Origin: an uncultured Ruminobacter sp.
GTDB lineage: Bacteria > Pseudomonadota > Gammaproteobacteria > Enterobacterales > Succinivibrionaceae
Assembly: GCA_902776415.1 (NCBI GenBank)
Contig: CACYPY010000005.1
Span: 1 to 64,000, forward strand
DNA: 64,000 nucleotides
Direction of reading: 5' to 3'
Shown one piece after another: positions 36,770-44,200 of this stretch. Position numbers and translations under genes: made by a program. Below the pieces are notes generated by a model. That model did no database searches and had not been told where the DNA came from. It saw nothing but the letters and a program-made list of their open reading frames with translations. Position 1 is the first letter of the stretch. Each line of letters opens with the position of its first letter.

Positions 36770-38467
36770 TCAGTCAGTGCTTTTGAAGTACACTTCTCCG
36801 GTTTTAACAATTTCTCCGGACTTCTGCCACCGGGAGATCTTGCGGTAAAGCGTGGAGGGCACCAGTCCCAGCTCCTCGGCTGTCCGGGACACCGATCCGG
36901 AATTCCGCCTGAGAATCTCCAGAATATAAAGCTTCTCCACCTCGTCCAGCGGAAGAGCCCCGCCGCTGATATCCACCGAAAAGCTGTCGGTGCCGCGGGA
37001 CGTCGTCGGAGGTGGCAGAACTTCGGGAATCTTCGGGGAAGACGCGGCAGACCTGTTCTCCGGTCTGTTATCTGATATGTCCTGAGAAAATCCGGTATCG
37101 GCCTCCTGCACGGAATGCCCGTCATTGCGGGATTCCGCGGAAACGATATCCGGCGCACCGGATATCCGGTATCCGTCTATGATTCCGAAACCTCCCGCGG
37201 ATCTGAAAAACCTGGCGGGAGTGCTGTAGATGCTGCCGGTATTTCTCATAAAGGTATCCGAGGTAACGGCATTCTCGTTTGCCGGGGCATCTCCCTGCAT
37301 CATGTCCCTTGGCAGCATGTCCCGGGTCATCACCTCTCCGGTGTTCAGCACCACCGCCTGATGCACCATATTCTGGAGCTGCCGGACATTTCCGGGCCAT
37401 GGGCGGCTCATGAGATACGCCTCGGCATCCTTTGAAAAACCGATAAAGCCTTTCTTTTCCTCATCGGAATACTTCTTAAGAAAGTATCTGGCAATCAGGA
37501 CCACGTCAAAACCCCGCTGCCTCAGCGGCGGGAGGTGGATATGAATCACATAAAGGCGATAGAACAGATCCTCACGAAAACGCCCCTTCTTAATCTCCTC
37601 CATGGGATTTCTGTTGGTGGCGCAGATAATCCGGACATCCACCTTTTCATCCTTTAGGGATCCCACCTTATGGAAAACAGAGCTCTGAAGGAAGCGCAAC
37701 AGTTTTGACTGCAAATCAATACTCATTTCGCACAGCTCATCCAGAAACAGCGTGCCCCCGTCCGCCTGCGACACGGCTCCCTGATGATCCTGAGTGGCTC
37801 CGGTAAAAGCCCCCTTAACATGTCCGAAGATTTCGCTTTCCATAAGCTCCCGGGGGATGGCCGCGCAGTTGATGGCCACAAAGGGGCCCTTTCGGGAGGT
37901 ATTCATTTCATGAAGAACATTGGCAGTTACATCCTTGCCGGTGCCGCTTTCGCCGGTAATAAACACCGAAGCATTGGAATACCGGACTCTGCTTATCCTG
38001 TCAAAAACCGCCTTGATGGCGGGAGATTCCCCGATAAAGCCCCCGGGAATACTGTTTCCCGGAATAAAAGGCTCCGCCAGGGCCGACAGCTTGATCTTTT
38101 CGATGGTGTTGTTCAGGGTAGTACGGAGACGGTCGGTACTGATGGGCTTTTCCAGAAAATCATAGGCTCCCAGTCTCATGGATTCCACCGCATAATCCAC
38201 GGAGCCGTTGGCCGTCATGACGATGGTTACAATTTTAAGTTCCTGCTTCTGAATGTATCTCAGGATGTCCATCCCCTTCACATCCGGAAGCCAGAGATCC
38301 AGAAGAATGATTTCCGGCTGAAACTCATTAATGATCTCCATGGCCCGAACTCCGGTTTCGGCTACGCGTACCGCAGCATCAAGCTGCCTGGCCACGGCGG
38401 CATAAACCATCCCCAGCGATTTTGAATCCTCGACGATTAAAATTCTGACCTTGTAATTCTCCAGCAT
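36770..38467 (-). CDS. luxO: LuxO-like sigma-54-dependent response regulator
   Basis: A 565-residue NtrC-class activator. The receiver domain has its acceptor Asp in IILLDLWLPDVKG near 57 and the switch in IVMTANGS. The AAA+ domain (about 145-385) has Walker A GESGTGKD, the sigma-54 contact loop GAFTGA and FLDELCEM, a DELCEM variant shared with Vibrio LuxO, then RFREDLFYRLYVI and WPGNVRQLQN. The C-terminal Fis-type HTH is SRTAEELGLVPSTLYRKI. A ~130-residue Ser/Pro-rich linker between AAA+ and HTH makes it about 110 residues longer than Vibrio LuxO. It lies upstream of the Hpt operon with a 263-bp gap and no clear terminator. Confidence 0.88.
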   Translation of the reverse strand: MLENYKVRILIVEDSKSLGMVYAAVARQLDAAVRVAETGVRAMEIINEFQPEIILLDLWLPDVKGMDILRYIQKQELKIVTIVMTANGSVDYAVESMRLGAYDFLEKPISTDRLRTTLNNTIEKIKLSALAEPFIPGNSIPGGFIGESPAIKAVFDRISRVRYSNASVFITGESGTGKDVTANVLHEMNTSRKGPFVAINCAAIPRELMESEIFGHVKGAFTGATQDHQGAVSQADGGTLFLDELCEMSIDLQSKLLRFLQSSVFHKVGSLKDEKVDVRIICATNRNPMEEIKKGRFREDLFYRLYVIHIHLPPLRQRGFDVVLIARYFLKKYSDEEKKGFIGFSKDAEAYLMSRPWPGNVRQLQNMVHQAVVLNTGEVMTRDMLPRDMMQGDAPANENAVTSDTFMRNTGSIYSTPARFFRSAGGFGIIDGYRISGAPDIVSAESRNDGHSVQEADTGFSQDISDNRPENRSAASSPKIPEVLPPPTTSRGTDSFSVDISGGALPLDEVEKLYILEILRRNSGSVSRTAEELGLVPSTLYRKISRWQKSGEIVKTGEVYFKSTD

Positions 38468-38686
38468 AGTCGGCTATCAGAATCCCCTTTAACTCCGGAA
38501 CAATACAGTACCGCCCTCCGGGAAAATCCCCGCCGGCGAAACAGATCGATTCTACCCCATTACCGTCCGGCATTGTTTGACAGGAGTTATGCTTTTGAAC
38601 CCGCGTTTTCCGGAAATCTCAGGTCTTCTGCCCGTTCGCGAACAATGCCGTTTTCCTGCGGCTCCCGCGGTCTCATCTGAAATCCG

Positions 38687-38719
38687 CAAGATTGCATAAC
38701 GTCGCAATCTTGGTAAAAT
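38687..38719 (+). promoter_or_regulatory. Palindrome overlapping the purU promoter region
   Basis: CAAGATTGC at 38687-38695 and its perfect complement at 38704-38712, followed by TAAAAT at 38714-38719, a plausible -10 element 40 bases before purU. The palindrome lies where the spacer and -35 should be, suggesting an operator. It does not clearly match the PurR consensus. Confidence 0.45.
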
Positions 38720-38758
38720 AGCTCAGCTTTAACGATTATCAGAGGTCAGAGTCAGGAA

Positions 38759-39604
38759 ATGGAACGCAGAATTCTCCTTACCGAATGCCCGGATGCCAAG
38801 GGGCTTATCGCAATGATTACCGGAGCCTGCTTCAGGCATCAGTTCAACATCATCAAAAACGATCAGTTCGTATCCGAAGCTGACAGCCGCTTCTTTATGA
38901 GAACCGAAATCGAAGGCGATTTCGAAAACGGAAACGGCGACCGCATGGTGGACGAAATTTTAAGCTCCATACCGGCCGGCGGCCGCTGCCGTCTTGAACC
39001 TGAAACCCGGAAGAAAATTCTCATTCTGGTCACCAAGGAACCGCATGTTCTCGGGGATCTGCTTATGAAGAGCTACTCCGGTGCCATGCCAATCGATATC
39101 GTGGGGGTTATCGGGAACTACAGCGTTCTAGAGGATCTGACCGCCAAATTCAATATTCCCTACGTCACGGTAAGTCATGAAGGAATTTCCCGCAAAGAGC
39201 ATGAAAAACGCATGCTGGAGGCCATTTCAAAGTTTGAAAGCGACTATATCGTGCTGGCCAAGTACATGAGAATTCTCTCTCCGGAATTCGTAAACCATTT
39301 TCCGAAGGGCAAGATGATCAATATCCATCACTCCTTCCTGCCGGCCTTCATGGGGGCCAAACCCTATCAGCAGGCCTTTGACCGGGGGGTGAAGATCATC
39401 GGGGCCACCGCTCATTTTGTGACCGAAAGCCTCGACGAAGGGCCGATCATTGCCCAGGATGTCATCAAGGTTAATCACAACTATTCGGCCGAAAGCATGG
39501 CCAGGGCCGGACGGGATGTGGAAAGAATGGTGCTGGATCGGGCTCTCGGCAGAGTTATTGCCGACAAGGTGTTTATTCACGGCAACAAGACCGTGGTGTT
39601 CTGA
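38759..39604 (+). CDS. purU: Formyltetrahydrofolate deformylase PurU
   Basis: Hydrolyses 10-formyl-THF to THF and formate, balancing one-carbon pools and supplying formate for PurT. The 281-residue protein (E. coli 280) has an N-terminal ACT domain (residues 4-80, LLTECPDAKGLIAMIT) and a formyltransferase domain with the catalytic set in KMINIHHSFLPAF near 198 and ATAHFVTESLDEGPII near 225. AGGAA precedes the ATG closely. Confidence 0.95.
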   Translation: MERRILLTECPDAKGLIAMITGACFRHQFNIIKNDQFVSEADSRFFMRTEIEGDFENGNGDRMVDEILSSIPAGGRCRLEPETRKKILILVTKEPHVLGDLLMKSYSGAMPIDIVGVIGNYSVLEDLTAKFNIPYVTVSHEGISRKEHEKRMLEAISKFESDYIVLAKYMRILSPEFVNHFPKGKMINIHHSFLPAFMGAKPYQQAFDRGVKIIGATAHFVTESLDEGPIIAQDVIKVNHNYSAESMARAGRDVERMVLDRALGRVIADKVFIHGNKTVVF

Positions 39605-39637
39605 TAATACCCGGCTTTCCGAAGATCAGGAAAACTC

Positions 39638-39676
39638 CGCCGTTCCGAGTAAGGTTTTCGGGACGGCGTTTTTTTT
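39638..39676 (+). terminator. Intrinsic terminator of purU
   Basis: CGCCGTTCCGA at 39638-39648 pairs (one wobble) with TCGGGACGGCG at 39658-39668, followed by eight T's. Confidence 0.88.
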
Positions 39677-39807
39677 GGCAGAATATCTCCGTCCCAAGGC
39701 AGCTCCGTGTTCCGGAACGGAATCCGGGGGATTGATCCGCCATCCTTTAAACAGTGCGTTCCCGGTAATGACATGCTGTATTGAGTGCAGCAGATGCGGC
39801 AGCAGCT

Positions 39808-39847
39808 CAAAAAAAACACCAGCCCCCGCTTTTGAAGACTGGTGTTC
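39808..39847 (-). terminator. Intrinsic terminator of the small minus-strand gene
   Basis: On the minus strand, AACACCAG and CTGGTGTT form a stem followed by a T-run (A-run on + at 39808-39816). It lies 35 bases beyond the stop of the 47-codon frame at 39882, indicating a minus-strand transcript. Confidence 0.75.
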
Positions 39848-39881
39848 CTTTCATGTGAGCTTTACAGCTTCAGTACCTTGA

Positions 39882-40025
39882 TTAATCCTCCCTGGGCTTC
39901 GCGAGAATGGTGATGGAAGGTCCCTGGATAACGCTGAGTTCAGTGGTGCATTCATCAACTCCCGGCAGAACCAGGGGAGCGGTACCTTCATCCGCCTCGA
40001 CCGCAAAAACCGTGACCATTGTCAT
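39882..40025 (-). CDS. Small hypothetical protein (47 residues)
   Basis: The frame begins MTMVTVFAVEADEGTAPLV and ends ILAKPRED; it is acidic and has one Cys. No family recognised. Support comes from the intrinsic terminator 35 bases downstream on the same strand; against it, no Shine-Dalgarno sequence is visible before ATG 40025, and the frame also extends upstream to 40115. It is divergent from the YjfB-like gene. Confidence 0.45.
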   Translation of the reverse strand: MTMVTVFAVEADEGTAPLVLPGVDECTTELSVIQGPSITILAKPRED

Positions 40026-40132
40026 AAACAGGAGATTCCCGGCACGGTTCCGAGGGACTTTTATGAGCAGAAATGCTAAAATATAAGGTGTTGGGTTGTA
40101 CCCAAAAGATATCAATATCGGAGGATGCTGTT

Positions 40133-40360
40133 ATGGACGCATCATCAATCAGTTCAGACAATTACGGCATGGAGGCCATGCAGGTCGCCCTTGCCAAGAA
40201 GGCTCAGGAAGCTGACGGTCAGATGGCTCTCAAGCTGATTCAGGATACTGCGCAGACCAACCCGGGAACCCTGGCTTCCGGCGGTTCCAGAGTTCATATA
40301 AACGCTGCGGGTGCCGTTCCTTCGGATCGTCTGGGCTCCAATATCAACATCGTAGCCTGA
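40133..40360 (+). CDS. YjfB-like putative motility protein
   Basis: A 75-residue protein whose ATG 40133 has GGAGG eight bases upstream. It fits the YjfB family (putative motility protein): an N-terminal MDASSIS, a helix with AMQVALAKKAQEADGQMALKLI, and a short tail ending LGSNINIVA, comparable to the family's 'LG.NIDV.A' end. Function is unknown; members are often found in flagellated bacteria. Monocistronic, with its own terminator. Confidence 0.6.
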   Translation: MDASSISSDNYGMEAMQVALAKKAQEADGQMALKLIQDTAQTNPGTLASGGSRVHINAAGAVPSDRLGSNINIVA

Positions 40361-40857
40361 TTTCGAGGTTTGCCGGTTCAAAAGCAAGAGGAGTGCGAAA
40401 GTGCTCCTTTTGTTTTTTTATATCATTTTTGAACCAGTTATCATTTATTAATTTTTGTGTTTCATTAATCATTTTCTTGCTGTCTGATCTTTGGAATCCC
40501 GGTCGCTCTTTTTCCATAAATCCCGTTCCGATAACGTTTTTTGTCTGGAAGAAGGTCACACCAGACACACAATATCTGAGACTTTGATAATTACACCACC
40601 GCCATATATTGTGTTTTTGTTATTAATTATCTTTGATAATTAATAATTAAGAAATACTTTACATAATTGCACTGATTTTATTAACAACGGATTCGCAATG
40701 TGCCACAATTCAGCTCATAAGGGGATTTTTCTCCGTATAACTGAATATGCTTTAACCACACACGGAATTTAAACACAGTAACACCGCAGGCTCCTCACGG
40801 ATGCACTTACGGAATACAGGTCTTCATATTTGCCTTATAACAAAGAGAGGTACTATC
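40361..40857. other. AT-rich intergenic region
   Basis: After the YjfB-gene terminator nothing gene-like is supportable. The frame at 40393-40587 begins over the terminator and lacks a ribosome-binding site. The stretch 40580-40690 is AT-rich with a direct repeat CTTTGATAATTA (near 40582 and 40631), perhaps regulatory for the next small gene. Confidence 0.5.
40385..40418 (+). terminator. Intrinsic terminator of the YjfB-like gene
   Basis: A 12-bp stem with wobbles, CAAGAGGAGTGC-GAAA-GTGCTCCTTTTG at 40385-40412, then TTTTTTT. Confidence 0.8.
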
Positions 40858-40968
40858 ATGAACGATGCCAATTCTGATGTTTTTTTCACAGTACTTGAAT
40901 ACTCAGGCGATTTTCTGGTTTTTGCAGCTCTGATGGCCATGATGATTCTGGGGATTGTTTCCCTGTAA
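40858..40968 (+). CDS. Small single-pass membrane peptide (36 residues)
   Basis: ATG 40858 follows AGAGAGG seven bases upstream. The product has a short acidic N-terminus (MNDANSDVFFTVLEYSGD) and one hydrophobic helix, FLVFAALMAMMILGIVSL, so it would sit in the inner membrane. A strong intrinsic terminator 46 bases downstream shows it is a transcription unit of its own. Family not recognised; small single-helix proteins usually modulate a larger membrane complex. Confidence 0.6.
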   Translation: MNDANSDVFFTVLEYSGDFLVFAALMAMMILGIVSL

Positions 40969-41013
40969 TAGCAGCCGTTTTCTGCCCCGACTGATTTTCC
41001 GTTTTGTTTCTCT

Positions 41014-41037
41014 TAACCGGGGACTTCCCCGGTTTTG
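41014..41037 (+). terminator. Intrinsic terminator after the small membrane peptide
   Basis: AACCGGGG-ACTT-CCCCGGTT at 41015-41034, then TT. Confidence 0.75.
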
Positions 41038-41141
41038 CATTTCTCCCCGGAGACACTTTTTTCTTGCCCTCATTCCTCGCGGACGGTCATAACACCCCGG
41101 ACACTTCGGAGTTCCCGTGCCCGGATTTTTCCTGATTCGGA

Positions 41142-41183
41142 AAAATAAAAAGAGCCTGCGGAAACCGGTTCCGGAGGCTCTTT
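41142..41183 (-). terminator. Intrinsic terminator of the alpha-2-macroglobulin gene
   Basis: AAAGAGCCT (41149-41157) and AGGCTCTTT (41175-41183) form a long stem; on the minus strand it runs into TTTTTATTTTT. It lies 55 bases past the gene's stop. Confidence 0.85.
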
Positions 41184-41237
41184 GGTACAGGGCTTTAAAA
41201 TCAGAATCCCGAAAATAAAGCCCCGGAGTTAACTGCC

Positions 41238-44200
41238 TTACCTGACAGTAATGGAGGCTGTCTCGTTATAGGCATTGAAGGTTCTGTCCGTCAGCCTGGA
41301 GATATACCCGCTGCTCATCAGAGGCACGGACACACCCTTGTGAGCGGCCTTGACGACATAGGCAAAGGAAACAACCTTGGCGTTATTTACTGACTGATGC
41401 ACTACCAGTCCGGCATCGCCCCTGGTGATATCAGGATAGCCGAACTGATCCGCCTTCAGACTCGGATAGCGCTTCTTGATGTCCCCCTTGGTAAGGGTGT
41501 TGACCAGGATGGTGTTGGACGGGATCTTGCTCTCAAATGCCAGATTGCCGCTGAAGGCAGTCTTGAAGGTGAACTCGTTAACCACCAGAAGATCATCGTT
41601 TACCTTCAGGCTGATCGGTCCCTTGATCTCCTTGCCGTTACGATCATAATAGCGCTGCGTGAAACGAACGATGCCGTTAAAGGGGGTCTCGGCAGCCACG
41701 TAGTCGTTAACGGAAACGGTAGCCACAGCCAGCTCTGAGGAAGAATTGGAAACCATTACGGAATTATTCTTCAGAGTATAAGTGGCACTGGCCTCGGGAG
41801 TCTTGCTGTGAGCAGACATGTCAATCACAATCGCCTTGCTGGCATCGCTGAGATAACCTCCGGCAGAGAGGAATCCGAAGAGCCCGTTAAGCTTCTTTGA
41901 CACTCCGGCATTTATGGAGGATCTAATCAGAGCCAGGGCATCGTGGTGCACGCTGTTAATCCGGTAAGGGAAGTACAGCAGGAGCTCCTTGTAGAAGTTC
42001 ACGTCATCGTACACCCGGTAGGTATTGGCCACAATGTTGTACTTGTCGTTAACGGCCTTGAGAACATCGGCACCTCTTTCAACCGCCATCTTCTGTCTCT
42101 CGGTATCACCGTACATTCCGAAGATGTCGGCATAGTACGCCAGGGACTCGATTTCCGGCTTCTCCTTCTCGAAGGTACTGTCAAACTTGTAAATGGCGTT
42201 GGTCTTGACATTTACCCCCATTTTCGCAAGCGCGTACATGGAGAGTGCGGCAGTGTTGTCGCTGTCATCGCTCTGCATGTCAATGAGGGTATTCTTCAGG
42301 TTGCCCATGATGGTCTTGTTGACATTGAAGCCGGAATTGTTGGCCTCGGCCAGGAAAAGCGCAATATATGCCAGAGCATACCGCTGCTCCTTCCAGGACT
42401 GGAAGTAGCCGGTAACGTTGCCGTACATGTCAAGCTTTGACTGTACCAGGCCCACGGTATCGTTAATGTACTTCTTCATCCTGTTGAGCTCCTTCGGATC
42501 CCCCTTCTTGCTCTTTTCCATTTCGGAAAGAACGGAGAGAATCGCGAGGCCGGCGGCACTGTTGTCAAACACGCTGCCGTACATGCTTTCGGAATCCAGG
42601 AATCCGGAGACAATCTTGCTGACATCGGAAAGCGGATACTTGCCGAATCTGGCCGTAGCCTGCGCCCCGTCCGCAAAGACATTGTCAAAGGTCACCTTCT
42701 CGCTCTTGCCGGGGTTTATGGCCACAATGCGGTTTTCCTGCATTTTGGACATCGGATTCAGCACGGCGATTTCCTTGCGGGTACTGAAGCTGTAGCCGTC
42801 GGAGGTCACCTTAATGTCGATAAAGCCGTCACCGGACTTAATGGCATCAACGGTTACCGGAGTTTTGGCCACTGCCTTGTCCGCCACATCAATCTTGCCC
42901 CTGTCGGCGCACTTCAAAGTACCGGAGCAGGTGATCTCATAGCTGTAGGCCGCTTTCTTTCCGGAAATGTTATTAATGGAGAAATCAGCCTTCAGGGTGT
43001 CCCCCTGATGCAGATAGTACGGCATGTTCATTCTGGCCACCGCGGAATCCCGGATTTTGACATCCTGAGAATAGGATCCCAGCTTGTCGGGAGACCAGGC
43101 GCTTACCATCAGGGAAGCGGTGCTGCTTATGGCGTTAAGATCATAATGAACCGTGGCATAGCCGTTTTCCACCTTTATCTTCGGAGAATAATGGGAAAGG
43201 AGCTCCCTGGTGATATTGCTGAGCGACGGGGTCTCCGCAGGCAGGTCTTCGGCACCGTCGTCACCATAACCCTGACCGTTGTGATCCACACTCTTCATAA
43301 TGTATGAATAGGGATCATAGATCTGGGATCTGAAATTCTTCTGATTGTAGATGGCCTTGTCAGGAGAAGGTGCCTTCTGATTGTTGAGGCTCAGAATTCC
43401 CCTGTCAACAAGAGCAGTCGTCAGGTAGGTGTTCGCATCGGCATTGTCAACCTTAATTCTGATATCCACGCCGCTGTTAGGCTTAACCTCCGGAACCTCC
43501 GCGGAAATCTTCAGAGTGTCGGCACTCTTGTCCATGGCAAGATAAGCCACGCCGATGGATCTCTGGGAGCCCAGATACTTGTTCTCGGTGGCGGCATAGG
43601 TGGTCAGAATGGCATAGGTACCGTTCACGAAGTCGGGGGTTATCTTCAGAGGAAGCTTGTTGTGCCCCTTTTTGACTTCGTAGTGGTACATGTTGTTGGC
43701 ACCGAGACCGTCCAGCACCAGATCGGCATATCCGCTGTAGGAGCTGTCAAACTCAAAGTAGGCAGTATCGTTAACCTTGTAGGTTTCCCTGTCCGTAAAA
43801 AGCTCGAATCTGTCCGGATATTTCGGGTTTTCGCAGGACATGGAGCCCACATAGAAATTGACGGAGGTTTCCAGATCGCCGTGGGTCAGTCTGGCAACAT
43901 AGCTCCCGTCCTGGAAGGTATAGGCAATCCGGCCACTGGTATCGGCTCCGAGATCCATCACCCCGGCGGTTACCGGACTCAGATATTCGTTTTGGAAATA
44001 ATTCCACGAGCCGTTGTTGTAAACAAACTGATAGGTGATGTTTCTCTTGTAGATGGCATAGTCCACCTTGCCGCTGTGAAGCTTGCCGGACTGATCCGCC
44101 AGAATCACCCTGAAGTCGGACTTATGGGGATCATCCTTGCTGAAATCGGTTTTGATACCGGCCATGGGTTCCGGGAAGCTGAGCTTGTAGCTCTGCGCCT

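Noticed and set aside
38468-38758. Qrr-like small RNA next to the LuxO-like gene, as in Vibrio
   Set aside because: No sigma-54 promoter, no recognisable Qrr core and no terminator on a consistent strand in this gap.
40393-40587. A 64-codon Phe-rich frame after the YjfB-like gene
   Set aside because: It begins within the terminator hairpin and derives its Phe codons from the T-run; no ribosome-binding site.
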